From CAYMWF01 sp964394085 [NCBI: uncultured Gemmatimonadota bacterium] (GTDB lineage Bacteria > GCA-2686955 > CAYMWF01): a stretch of DNA of 46,841 bases. The position numbers and the translations under genes are program-made. The stretch spans positions 3,046 to 49,886 of the forward strand of contig CAYMWF010000039.1 in NCBI GenBank assembly GCA_964394085.1. Reading direction: 5' to 3'. Below, one piece after another: positions 15,982-24,704 of the stretch (the stretch's first letter is position 1; every line of letters begins with the position of its first letter). The notes beneath the pieces are model-generated. The model worked only from the letters and a program-made list of their open reading frames with translations. It was not told where the DNA came from and ran no database searches.

Positions 15982-18907
15982 TCTTTTCAATCTCCCCTAT
16001 TATTCGAAGCACGAGATTTTTCATATCGGTTGTTACGGACGTGACTTTTTCAAGCAGCTCATCCTCAGTCTCGAAACCCATGATCCGGGCGGCCGACAAG
16101 AGGTGATCGATGTCCAGCTCATCGCTCAAAGCCGTGGTCAACCTGTAAAGATCCCTCAGGTTCTTTAGAAAATTCATGCTTTCGTCGATCTTATTCGAAT
16201 CATTCTTATACCTGGGATTGATCTCGGCTATATGCCGGAGCAGCTCCGTACAGACGGGTTCCCTCAGCTGCATTCCCGCTTTGAAAACCAGCATCAGAAG
16301 TTCGATGTCCCTGAGACCTCCGGGACATTCCTTGATGTCCAGATCTGAAATTATATGACCCACCTGTGAGTGACGGGACTGTATCTCACCGCATATCGCC
16401 TTTATATACCTGTTGGCATCCTCAAACACGTAAGGTGTTATAACCTCGGCCACGAACCTGTTTTCGAACAATTCCGTTCCGATGACCATGCGGGAACCGA
16501 GAAGCTGGGATTTCTCAATGAAGTCCGCTTCCTTGCTCGTTTTAGCCATCCGAGTGAGCTCTGTCGAAAGGAGGATATAATGACCTATCTCATCCGCGAA
16601 CCGGTAATGAGGGAGCATTCCGGTCCGGGCGATTTCCCTGTTCATACGGGAGATTATGCGGCTCATTTTCATTCGGAGGTCTTCGTTGTTCGAATGCAGG
16701 AGGACGATCATGTCGTAATCGTCATCGAAGGCCTGCATCCTGGCCCTCCCCCCGGAGGCGTAGATGGCGAAACGGTCCTGGACCTGCATATATTCGCCGA
16801 TTTCCTCCTCAACTTCTTCCTTGCAGATATTGTAGAGTGTAAGAAGGTGGCGGTCCGAGAGAAGGGTAAAATCAAGATTTGTCTTTTCTATGGGAGCTCC
16901 GGCCAGGGTTTCCGCCGCAATCCGGAGGAAACCGAGATCGTAGTAATCGGCGAGGAACTGCTTTTTCTCGGAAGGTTTGATTGCCATAAGGGCCCGGGTC
17001 AGCAGTTTCTGAGTGATCGACTGCAGTGCCTCCGGTTGTCCGAGGCAACGTATCGATTCTGGATGTCGCGCCATGCAGCGATGCATGAATCCCTGAAGAA
17101 ACCTGCTTCCCGTATGCAGAATCTGCACCAGTGTCTTCAGAGAATCATGCTGCGGCGAGGATTCTCTTTTCTCTCTGGTTTCATTATCGAGTATCTGCTT
17201 GATCACCAGCATGCAATCCTCGGGCGCCGAATCCAGATATCCCGCCAGGATGCCGGGATCTTTGTCAAAGACCTGTTCAAGCCGGACGCACGCCGTAGGA
17301 AGCTGCTCGAGTTCATTCATAAACGCCAGGTTGAAGGCCGCTGCGATTTCCCTATCGCCCGTTTCTTCGCTTACGGAGTTGAGTATGGAGAGGAATTTCA
17401 TCAGGTAACGCATGTCGTACATCATGAACCGGATATACCGGTTCATCAGGGTGTTTCTCCTTACCTCGGACAGGGCTTTCAACGCATCGAAAAGCCTGCG
17501 CCGGAAATCCTGCCTGTCCTGTTCCAGACTTGCCGTAACATCATCCCAGTACGTCGCGCCCCTGAAAAAACGGACTACTTCCAGGATTTCTTCGCTCAGG
17601 TTCATGCTGGTGGGATTCTGCATGATTTCCGTAAAACGGGATGTATCGAGCAGATGCGCTTCAAGGTCCTCCAGAAGGGGCTTGATGCACCGATGCACCT
17701 GGTCCAGCTGCTCGTAATAGGTGGCGAGAAGGTGCTGAGCGGCGGGCAGCGCCCCCCGATCGCGGTACCCCATCAATTTTGCCACTTCCCCCAGGCTTTC
17801 CAGAGAGTAGGTCTGATCGAGACGGATTTCTTCCTCCTGCACGTCCAGCAGCTGGTACAGAAACCGGAGTATCTCGAAAAAACCGAGAGATTCTTCCAGG
17901 AGCCTGTACTGGGGTGCTCTCCTGGGATCGGTTTCCATGAGAATGCGGGCGAGAGTCCAGGAGCGTGCATCCCTGACCCCATGGATGATTTTTTTTGTGG
18001 CCAGTATCCCTTTTATCACCCGGAGTGCGTCCCTTTTCGGATTGATCGATTCGGGCATCGGCGGGATCTCGATTACCGTCGAGATTTCCCCCAGCATACC
18101 GCGGAGATACCCCTCGCAGAACAGGTTGTATTCTCCTTCGTAGTAGAAATACTTTCCGATGACCTTGTCCCTGAACTCCTCGAAAATCCGCTGGGACCCC
18201 AGGATTTTTACGGCGCTGAGCAGCTCGGAAACCATGACGAAATCCGCGAGGTGCTTTCTTATCATCGTTATGTAATCGTCTATCGATGCTGTGAAACCCT
18301 TCGGGCCGACGTGCTCTGAAAGGTACAGGTGCAGAGGTATTGCGTATCTGGTCATTGCAGCGGACAGGCGTCCGATGAGCCTGTCCAGGGCTTCGCGGTC
18401 TCCCTCGCCCGAGTCTATGATCGCTACGTCGAGATCATCCTGATCCGCCCTGGTACCGACACTGCATATCGTGAATTCCGGGATATCCCGACCTATGCTG
18501 TATTCCTCGATCAGCATTTCCATGAAAGGGAGGAGAAGGCGCCGCAGATCCTCTCCGGCCCGGATCATGAAACTCGTGTACCGGCGGAAACGGTCCCGCC
18601 ACACAACAGGCTCGGCGACGAGCTGATCGATGCTGCGAAGGTTCATCTGCAGGAGCTGGATTCCGAAATAGGTGACGATGAACGGAATTCTGTTTTCTTC
18701 GGTTCCGGCGAAGGACCTTACAGCCTCCATGACGTAGCGCGGATTGTTGGTGGGGAGCCACAACTGGCTTTCTTCCATGCTGCCGCTCGCAGCGAGCCGG
18801 ATTTTCATCTCCGAAATATTCCGGTCGATGACGAACATGTGTTTCTGATTGTGGTTGCCGAGCGACTTTATTCTGGTTCGAAATTCATCGTAAGGATTTA
18901 CTAGCAT
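15959..18907 (-). CDS. GlnE/GlnD-like protein with two nucleotidyltransferase domains
   Basis: A 982-residue protein with duplicated polymerase-beta-type nucleotidyltransferase signatures. The first is VGTRADQDDLDVAIID (about 150-165). The second is ASGGRARMQAFDDDYDMIVLL (about 714-735). The second is followed by DIKECPGGLRDIELLM (about 858-873), the K-x-PGGLRD/IE motif shared by GlnD uridylyltransferase and GlnE adenylyltransferase. Two transferase domains separated by helical domains recall bifunctional GlnE, which adenylylates and deadenylylates glutamine synthetase. The first domain is closer to DUF294-type sequences. No ACT or HD domain is evident. It sits 15 bases after the oxidoreductase gamma-subunit gene, and no glutamine synthetase or PII gene is in view. 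Target protein unknown. Confidence 0.75.
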   Translation of the reverse strand: MLVNPYDEFRTRIKSLGNHNQKHMFVIDRNISEMKIRLAASGSMEESQLWLPTNNPRYVMEAVRSFAGTEENRIPFIVTYFGIQLLQMNLRSIDQLVAEPVVWRDRFRRYTSFMIRAGEDLRRLLLPFMEMLIEEYSIGRDIPEFTICSVGTRADQDDLDVAIIDSGEGDREALDRLIGRLSAAMTRYAIPLHLYLSEHVGPKGFTASIDDYITMIRKHLADFVMVSELLSAVKILGSQRIFEEFRDKVIGKYFYYEGEYNLFCEGYLRGMLGEISTVIEIPPMPESINPKRDALRVIKGILATKKIIHGVRDARSWTLARILMETDPRRAPQYRLLEESLGFFEILRFLYQLLDVQEEEIRLDQTYSLESLGEVAKLMGYRDRGALPAAQHLLATYYEQLDQVHRCIKPLLEDLEAHLLDTSRFTEIMQNPTSMNLSEEILEVVRFFRGATYWDDVTASLEQDRQDFRRRLFDALKALSEVRRNTLMNRYIRFMMYDMRYLMKFLSILNSVSEETGDREIAAAFNLAFMNELEQLPTACVRLEQVFDKDPGILAGYLDSAPEDCMLVIKQILDNETREKRESSPQHDSLKTLVQILHTGSRFLQGFMHRCMARHPESIRCLGQPEALQSITQKLLTRALMAIKPSEKKQFLADYYDLGFLRIAAETLAGAPIEKTNLDFTLLSDRHLLTLYNICKEEVEEEIGEYMQVQDRFAIYASGGRARMQAFDDDYDMIVLLHSNNEDLRMKMSRIISRMNREIARTGMLPHYRFADEIGHYILLSTELTRMAKTSKEADFIEKSQLLGSRMVIGTELFENRFVAEVITPYVFEDANRYIKAICGEIQSRHSQVGHIISDLDIKECPGGLRDIELLMLVFKAGMQLREPVCTELLRHIAEINPRYKNDSNKIDESMNFLKNLRDLYRLTTALSDELDIDHLLSAARIMGFETEDELLEKVTSVTTDMKNLVLRIIGEIEKNGWRIPA

Positions 18908-18922
18908 TAGATAGTTCTCTAA

Positions 18923-19486
18923 TCAGTCCGCGGCTTCCGTCTCGAGTATTTCTTCCGCTATTTCGATCCCTTTTCGGAAGGCGTCGATATGAGCATCTTC
19001 CGAGCCCTTTGAAATACGAGAGACCATCGTGGCTTCTACTGCATTCAAGGTAATTACTTTCGATATTGCGACGACCACGCCGAGGGCAATGAAGCCCGCG
19101 TACAATACGTTCCCGAATTCTTTTTGCGCATGCTCGAACAAGGGCAGCCTGTGGATGATCACGCCTGGTTGCAGTTCAGATATCGAAATTCCTTCGTCGA
19201 TTATCAGTATGCCGCCTTTTTTCAAATCCACACAGTATCTGATACAGGATTCCCGGGTAAGGGCAAGAAGGATATCGGCTCGACGCACGTGCGGGTTGAG
19301 GATGTCACCCTCGCTTACGATTACTTCAGCTTTACAGAATCCGCTCCTCGCCTCCGGACCGTAGCACTGGCTGGGAACTGCATTTTTACCGTCGTGGATC
19401 GTTGCGGCTTCGGCAAGGATTTTCCCGAGAAGCTCAACACGATGGTTTGCACCGCCCGATAGCCGGATTTCGTATTGACTTCCCAT
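18923..19486 (-). CDS. 2-oxoacid:acceptor oxidoreductase gamma subunit (KorC/PorC-like), orphan
   Basis: ATG 19486 follows GAGG; 187 residues, normal for a gamma chain. It begins with an EIRLSGGANHRVELLGKILAEAA block (glycine-rich start of the POR gamma domain), contains RADILLALTRESC and GNVLYAGFIALGVVV blocks, and ends in a helical tail. Gamma subunits hold part of the CoA/TPP-proximal architecture in 2-oxoglutarate, pyruvate or branched-chain ferredoxin oxidoreductases and need alpha and beta partners. None is encoded next to it: upstream is a gene-free region and then a plus-strand kinase. It would have to pair with subunits encoded elsewhere. Longer in-frame TTG starts to 19567 look non-coding. 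Confidence 0.8.
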   Translation of the reverse strand: MGSQYEIRLSGGANHRVELLGKILAEAATIHDGKNAVPSQCYGPEARSGFCKAEVIVSEGDILNPHVRRADILLALTRESCIRYCVDLKKGGILIIDEGISISELQPGVIIHRLPLFEHAQKEFGNVLYAGFIALGVVVAISKVITLNAVEATMVSRISKGSEDAHIDAFRKGIEIAEEILETEAAD

Positions 19487-19872
19487 CGTTCGGCCTCGTG
19501 TCACACCTGAAAACAGACAAAACTTGTTGGTGACCGACCGATTCAATGTGCTGTCTTTTTCCATCAATCCCGGTCGGCCTTATTTGGAGGAACCTTGTTA
19601 TGTATGGCATACATGGTCGGTCCCATCAAGTCCAAACCATTCATTCCGGTCCTGGTACGGCATGCGATGATTGAAGATTATGAGGGTAAGTTCCAGCGGA
19701 GAACCATCCAGCAAGAGCGCCTGCAGGATTGGCCGGCAATCATGGGACAACGGGTGAAATCGGTTGAAAGGAACCGGAATACCAGATATAATTATTTAGT
19801 ACGACACAGATGTTTCGTTGTACGCCCCGACCGCAAAGTCGATGAAGAATCTTCAAAATCGGACACAAGGGA
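19487..19872. other. Divergent intergenic region with a possible 24-codon leader ORF
   Basis: Between the gamma-subunit gene and the hybrid kinase. A good Shine-Dalgarno sequence (GGAGG, 19586-19590) precedes ATG 19600, but that frame stops at 19672-19674 after 24 codons. CCGACCG (about 19533) and CGGTCGG (about 19571) form a short inverted repeat that could be an operator. I see no other supported gene. Confidence 0.4.
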
Positions 19873-21474
19873 ATGCAAGCGGAAAACCGGAAAGAACACA
19901 TCGAAATTCTCAAGAGTATACTTGAGTCTTCGGCCGAAGGTCTCGGTGATGCCTTTTTCCGGCTTCTTCCCGGAGTTGATCCCGACGAGTTCTCAGCTGA
20001 AAAGCGTTTAAACGTTGTACGGTTTGTTTTACCGTCTTTGTGGAATCTGGATGCGGTGGTCTGCGAAGGATACTGGTCTCAGCCGCCATTTGAATCTCTT
20101 AAACGGGGAACTCTGGTTTCCGCCATGCAGCGGCTGGTGACCGGGCGGGTAATCCCTCTCGTAAAAAAAGAAGCTGAAAATTCGGGAATAGAGCCCCTTC
20201 TTCTGGTAGAGCCGGTATACGAACTCTTCACAACCGGCTTGACGATTCCGGTCGATCTGAAAAAGAGCGACATTCCAGTCTCCGGCGACAGGCTGCTCAA
20301 TGCCCTTGCCTTGAAAAATGAAGAGCTCGAGCTGGCCGACAATGAAAAAGATGAGCTGATTTCGCTTGTGGGGCGCGACCTTCGGTCCCCCCTGGCAGCT
20401 GCCCTGGGGCATGTTGAATGCATTCAGAACGGCTCCCTGGAGCCTGTCGGGGACAAGGTGCTTCATGCGGGCGGCATGGCTGTTAACAACCTTCGGAAAC
20501 TTGTAGAAATCCTCAACGATCTCCAGGATTACATAACCGCCCGGTTATGGATCAGGAAAGGTTTCGGGAATGTAGGCAACTTTAATCTGAAGGAGCTTTT
20601 CAGCGAACTCGAAGAAGATTGTTCAGCTGAGTTTGCCCGCAGAAAGCAGGAAGTACGCTTCGATCTGGATGAACCCGGTTTAAAGGTAGCCGGAAAAAGA
20701 GACAGCATATACAAGACGTTTTTTAATCTGCTGCAAAACGCTTCCCGTTTTTCGGGAGACGGCGCTGAAATAACTGTTTCGGCCGTGCGGAGCAAAAATC
20801 GGGATATATCGGTTACGGTGGCGGATAACGGCCCCGGTGCTCCGGAATTGATCCGGGACAGTATATTCAAGCCGTTTATCCGGAACCTTCTCGGTCATGA
20901 TGGTGCGGAACAGCGTGAAGGGACTGGTTTGGGGTTGGCGGTTGTCGAAACGATTCTCCTCGCCCATGGATGTTCAATCAAGTACGAAGATACTCCGGGA
21001 GGTGGCGCATCTTTCGTTTTCGACCTGCCGGCGGCAGGCAGGTATAAGAAAACGCTTGGACGGTCCGAAAGGGTAAGCGAAAAAACATCCCAGAGCATCC
21101 TGGTTATTGACGATGATTGTGATGCGCGCGATTTCACGAGCTTCATTCTAAGTTCTGAGGGTTACGATGTGCATGGAGTCTCATCCGCAAAAGAAGGTTT
21201 TGAAAAAATTTCCTCAATTTCCTTCGATGCCATGCTTGTTGACATAACCCTGATCGGCATGGATGGAACGGAGTTTTGCAGGGAAGTAAAATCGAATCCG
21301 GCGACCCGCAGAATTCCTGTTATCATGGTCAGTGCGAGAAGCGAAGAAAAGATTAGAACTCGCGCAAAGAATGCGGGTTGCGACGGATATATCGTTAAAC
21401 CATTCAGAATCGGACCATTTCTGGATATGGTGAAAACCAAGATTGCCGGCATGGACGGTGGAGAGGACGGGTAA
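19873..21474 (+). CDS. Hybrid sensor kinase-like protein lacking the phosphoacceptor histidine, with C-terminal receiver
   Basis: A 533-residue soluble protein. The first 140 residues are unrecognised. A dimerisation helix follows, in which the usual H-E/D-L-R-x-P-L reads VGRDLRSPL: Arg168 stands at the phosphoacceptor position. The ATPase domain is otherwise intact: N-box NLLQNA (about 285), G1 DNGPG (Asp318) and G2 GTGLGL (about 350). A CheY-like receiver ends the protein, with acidic IDDD, phosphoacceptor Asp457 (LVDITL), a VSA switch residue and Lys509 (VKPF). It cannot autophosphorylate by the normal route, so it may act as an ATP-responsive or phosphatase scaffold, or receive phosphate at Asp457 from another kinase. 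The start at ATG 19873 has only a weak, very close AAGGGA. It is followed by a terminator-like hairpin. Confidence 0.85.
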   Translation: MQAENRKEHIEILKSILESSAEGLGDAFFRLLPGVDPDEFSAEKRLNVVRFVLPSLWNLDAVVCEGYWSQPPFESLKRGTLVSAMQRLVTGRVIPLVKKEAENSGIEPLLLVEPVYELFTTGLTIPVDLKKSDIPVSGDRLLNALALKNEELELADNEKDELISLVGRDLRSPLAAALGHVECIQNGSLEPVGDKVLHAGGMAVNNLRKLVEILNDLQDYITARLWIRKGFGNVGNFNLKELFSELEEDCSAEFARRKQEVRFDLDEPGLKVAGKRDSIYKTFFNLLQNASRFSGDGAEITVSAVRSKNRDISVTVADNGPGAPELIRDSIFKPFIRNLLGHDGAEQREGTGLGLAVVETILLAHGCSIKYEDTPGGGASFVFDLPAAGRYKKTLGRSERVSEKTSQSILVIDDDCDARDFTSFILSSEGYDVHGVSSAKEGFEKISSISFDAMLVDITLIGMDGTEFCREVKSNPATRRIPVIMVSARSEEKIRTRAKNAGCDGYIVKPFRIGPFLDMVKTKIAGMDGGEDG

Positions 21475-21563
21475 GGATGAGGATGGCGCGCCTCCATCCG
21501 ACTGCCGGTTTTTGATCGCGAAAATAATCATCCATCTGAAGATAAGCGGCAAAGGACGACGTA

Positions 21564-21587
21564 CCCGGTTGAACCGGGATTTTATTA
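21564..21587 (+). terminator. Intrinsic terminator after the kinase gene
   Basis: CCCGGTT-G-AACCGGG (21564-21578) is a perfect palindrome forming a 6-bp stem with a three-base loop, followed by ATTTTATTA. Position between the kinase stop and the next start fits a Rho-independent terminator, though the stem is short. Confidence 0.5.
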
Positions 21588-21649
21588 CAGACCGGTAATG
21601 TATTGCCCACCGCCCAGCATACGGGGCCTTAAACAAAAAGGATGAATGA

Positions 21650-22717
21650 ATGGAATTACACTACGATTTGAAGAAGCTTTATCTCGACGCGTTCGCTCCG
21701 CAGCCCGGTGAAATCATCACGTTTGTTAATGATTTTCCGGCGAATGCGGCAAATGCGACCGCCGAGCAGGTGCACAGGGCTGAGATGACCGGGCTCTGGC
21801 GCGAAACAATGGTCGAACTGGCCGATTCACTCGGTTTTTCAGTAAAACCGGTACTGACGATCGACCTCCGGGATCCGTCTCCGGACGGCTTTGACGCGGA
21901 TGGATACGTGAACGGCGAGCCGGTCGAACTGGAAGAGATAATGAATGGATGGGGTGAAAAAGATATCGTAATCGCCATTACCGGTCCATCCATCACAGGA
22001 ATGCTTATGGAACGACTGAAACGCCAGCCGTTCAGGTTCGCTTCAGCGCCGGACGTTACCGTCGATTTCGAGGGATTCCGTTCCGATTATTCCAATATAC
22101 CTCTTCGTTTCGAGATCCTTACCCAGAAAATGGGAGTTGCGGAAAGCGCGGAAATGTTTTTCAGGTTCGGAGATATGAGCTGGCGCTGCAGGTTCGATCT
22201 CCGCGGACAGAGATTCCTTTTCAACGAGAACGGATCGGCCCGGCGTCCCGGAGAATTCATCAATCTGCCGTCGGGTTGCGCGAACGTCCAGCCATATCCC
22301 GGGATTGACGGCGATCCCCGGGGAGCCAGCAGGTCAGAGGGAGAGATCCCGGCGTTTATCGACGATGAGCTGGTGGTTTACCGGATTAGAGAGAACAGGA
22401 TAGTCGAGGTCCTGGGAGAAAACGATGCCGCCGCGAAAGAAAGAAATCATATCCTTGGTGGAAACGATCCCGCCATGGCGGTAGTGACGAAACTCGGTCT
22501 CGGTGTCAACGATGAAGCCCGATGCAACGGAACCCATGTGGGTGATGAAAAAACATACGGGATGCACTGGGGGTATGGCCCGAAAAAACATTTCCCCGAT
22601 ACGATCTGGGCCGAGCACCCGGTGGATATGGACATGGATTTTGTATATCCCGGCGGGACGCGGGAGGCTATTTTCCGTAACTCGCTCTATTCTCCTGACC
22701 TGGGAGATCTCTTTTGA
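21650..22717 (+). CDS. M29 aminopeptidase-like (AmpS/AmpII-related) protein
   Basis: ATG 21650 follows AGGATGA; 355 residues. The C-terminal third matches the thermophilic aminopeptidase (M29) signature: KLGLGVNDEARCNGTHVGDEKTYGMHWGYG, where Glu/Asp/His of DEK and GxHxGxG normally bind the co-catalytic metals, and a later HPVDMDMDF block where the family has H-x-D. The N-terminal two thirds resemble the substrate-side domain of that family only loosely. A cytosolic metallo-aminopeptidase is likely, but sequence divergence means another hydrolase activity is possible. It is 203 bases upstream of the HAD/Phn run and may not share its transcript. Confidence 0.65.
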   Translation: MELHYDLKKLYLDAFAPQPGEIITFVNDFPANAANATAEQVHRAEMTGLWRETMVELADSLGFSVKPVLTIDLRDPSPDGFDADGYVNGEPVELEEIMNGWGEKDIVIAITGPSITGMLMERLKRQPFRFASAPDVTVDFEGFRSDYSNIPLRFEILTQKMGVAESAEMFFRFGDMSWRCRFDLRGQRFLFNENGSARRPGEFINLPSGCANVQPYPGIDGDPRGASRSEGEIPAFIDDELVVYRIRENRIVEVLGENDAAAKERNHILGGNDPAMAVVTKLGLGVNDEARCNGTHVGDEKTYGMHWGYGPKKHFPDTIWAEHPVDMDMDFVYPGGTREAIFRNSLYSPDLGDLF

Positions 22718-22920
22718 ATCGAAGATAAAACCCTGGAAACGCGCCGGCGGCCTGCGGGTTGCCGGCGGCGGATCCCGGCGGATCGGCACGGTTTACGACC
22801 GTCTTCACAATCCTTCAGAAATTCGGTCGCAGGCTCGAATCGCGGATGTGTCGATAACTCTGTGAATGCATCCGGTTCATTCGCGATTTCTCAAGGTGTC
22901 GCAGATCAGCTTTTATTCAG

Positions 22921-23796
22921 GTGGTGAAATTGAAACTTGTAAGTGATTTCGATGGTGTCTGGACCGATCCGGTGCCTGAAGCCGACATGATGGGCCGGGT
23001 CATGGTGGAGGAGTTTGTCCGCTGCGGCGCACTTTCCGGAAGATCAGTAAAAAAGACCCTGGAATCGGTGCAGAGGCACCTGATGGCGAATCATTCTGAA
23101 TACGGATGGGTCTCGAACGGCAGAATCAGCGCATATGTTGACGAAGATCCCTTCGTTATCCACACGACTACATCGATCTATCTCGAAAAGAGCGTAGGGA
23201 ACGGTGAAACAGGACTGCTGGGCGAAGTGATCCGGAGCGAGGGCGGGGTTGCTCCGTTTACCACCAGATGTTATCTGAAAGCAGTCGAGCGCTTCAGGAA
23301 CGAATTCGGCTGCTGCACCCTTGAGAACGGTGCTGGAGAATTCATCGATGAGCTGACCACATCAGGTTTCGAAACCGTAGTTGTTTCGAATTCACCCTCC
23401 TCGAAGCTGACCGATTGGCTGGAGGGATATCTTGACAGGATAAAGATCCGCGGAGACGCCGGGAAGTTCAATCTGGGAGAAAAAGAAGGCGGACTGCCGG
23501 CGGATGACGAGAACCCTTCCATTTTCGTTGACCGCCCGGCGTACCGCGAAATATTGTTGACGGAACGACCGGATATTGTGATCGGTGACGGCCTCTCTCA
23601 GGACCTGGCTTTGCCCTACTATCTGCGACGTAAGAAAATTCTCGAGAATCTCGTTCTACTTTTTGTCAGGCACCCGCACACCCCATCCTGGGCTCTGGAG
23701 AGGTTCCGCAGATGGAGCGGACCGGCGGATGCGATTGTCGATGGTTTCGAAGGTGTGCGGCGGGCGATCCATAATCTCGTCGGGAAAGCTCGATAA
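22921..23796 (+). CDS. HAD-superfamily phosphatase-like protein
   Basis: The N-terminus carries DFDGVWTD, the DxDGx(x)T nucleophile motif of haloacid-dehalogenase-type phosphatases. VVSNSPSSKLTDWL supplies the motif II Ser, and IVIGDGLSQDLALPYYLR the GDxxxD metal-binding motif IV. A helical cap of about 90 residues separates motifs I and II. The start is uncertain: GTG 22921, GTG 22924 or TTG 22930 (the last best placed behind AGGTGG). The PhnD-like gene begins two bases after its stop, so it is the first gene of the transporter run. It might remove phosphate from a transported organophosphate, but the substrate is unknown. Confidence 0.75.
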   Translation: MVKLKLVSDFDGVWTDPVPEADMMGRVMVEEFVRCGALSGRSVKKTLESVQRHLMANHSEYGWVSNGRISAYVDEDPFVIHTTTSIYLEKSVGNGETGLLGEVIRSEGGVAPFTTRCYLKAVERFRNEFGCCTLENGAGEFIDELTTSGFETVVVSNSPSSKLTDWLEGYLDRIKIRGDAGKFNLGEKEGGLPADDENPSIFVDRPAYREILLTERPDIVIGDGLSQDLALPYYLRRKKILENLVLLFVRHPHTPSWALERFRRWSGPADAIVDGFEGVRRAIHNLVGKAR

Positions 23797-23798
23797 AT

Positions 23799-24704
23799 AT
23801 GCGGTTCTTGACCTTTATTTTATTCATCTGCATGGTGTTCGCGGGTTGTGGCTCAGGCGGCGACTCTCCGCTCGGCGGAGCCGGGCGCCCGGTTACAATG
23901 TATTTCGTACCTTCCGCGGAAGCCGGACGGGTGCTAACCAGCGGACAGCAGATAGCTGAATCGATAACCGGGCGCACCGGCCTGCGTATTAAAACCGCGG
24001 TGCCCACATCGTATGCCGCGGTGATCGAAGCCATGGGGGCCGGTAAGGCTGACATAGCCTGGCTGCCTACTTTCGCTTACGTTCTCGCCCACAAAACTCA
24101 TGGTGTAATCGCCGTCCTTACCACCGTCAGACACGGCAACACTTCGTACCGGGGGCAGATCCTCGTGCGTTCCGACAGCGGAATCCGCAGCCTATCCGAG
24201 CTTTCCGGGAAAAGTATCGCTTTCACCGATGCAGCATCCACGGCCGGTCATATCTATCCGCGCGCCCTATTCGCCGGCGAAAACGTGGATATCGGAAGGC
24301 AGCTGTTCGCCGGAGGGCATCCGCAGGCGGTGCTGGCGGTTTACGAGAATCTGGTTGACGCCGCGTGCACGTACTGGAGCCCGTCTTTGCCGGATGGATC
24401 GATCGGAGACGCCAGGCGGACGGTGATCGAGTCGTTTCCGGACGTGGTGCAGCAGGTTATCCCCATAGCCTTTACCGACTGGATTCCTAATGATACGGTC
24501 TCATTCAGGAGCGGTTTCCCCGACTCACTCAGAACCATGGTTACGGCTGCTCTGGTCGAATTCTCAGAAACGGTCGAAGGACGGAAGATACTCGAAGAAC
24601 TTTACGGGATTACCGGACTTGTTCCCGCGGAGCAGGACCGGTACGACGGGGTGCTGCGGCAGTTGAGCCTTGCCGGCGCTTCCCTCGAAAATCTGGTTGA
24701 CTGA
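23799..24704 (+). CDS. phnD: Phosphonate/phosphite-type ABC transporter substrate-binding lipoprotein (PhnD-like)
   Basis: Signal peptide with lipobox MVFAGC (lipidated Cys17) and then a PhnD/PtxB-type periplasmic binding domain. ADIAWLPTFAYVLA, the LSELSGKSIAFTDAASTAGHIYP stretch (family binding-site motif with Ser-Thr around the phosphonate group) and a VYENLVDAACTYWSP block are characteristic. It captures the ligand outside the inner membrane for the PhnC/PhnE pair encoded next. Its TGA overlaps the following ATG by one base. The ligand could be phosphonate, phosphite or another small oxyanion ester. Confidence 0.85.
   Translation: MRFLTFILFICMVFAGCGSGGDSPLGGAGRPVTMYFVPSAEAGRVLTSGQQIAESITGRTGLRIKTAVPTSYAAVIEAMGAGKADIAWLPTFAYVLAHKTHGVIAVLTTVRHGNTSYRGQILVRSDSGIRSLSELSGKSIAFTDAASTAGHIYPRALFAGENVDIGRQLFAGGHPQAVLAVYENLVDAACTYWSPSLPDGSIGDARRTVIESFPDVVQQVIPIAFTDWIPNDTVSFRSGFPDSLRTMVTAALVEFSETVEGRKILEELYGITGLVPAEQDRYDGVLRQLSLAGASLENLVD

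Noticed and set aside
16370-18319. A 649-codon plus-strand open frame
   Set aside because: Antisense to the GlnE/GlnD-like gene. The Gly/His/Phe-rich translation has no recognisable motif, as expected of a shadow frame in GC-rich coding sequence.
19600-19674. 24-codon ORF with a GGAGG site upstream of the kinase gene
   Set aside because: Could be a leader peptide, but the sequence has no attenuator-type codon runs or paired hairpins and is too short to support alone; left as a note under the intergenic entry.
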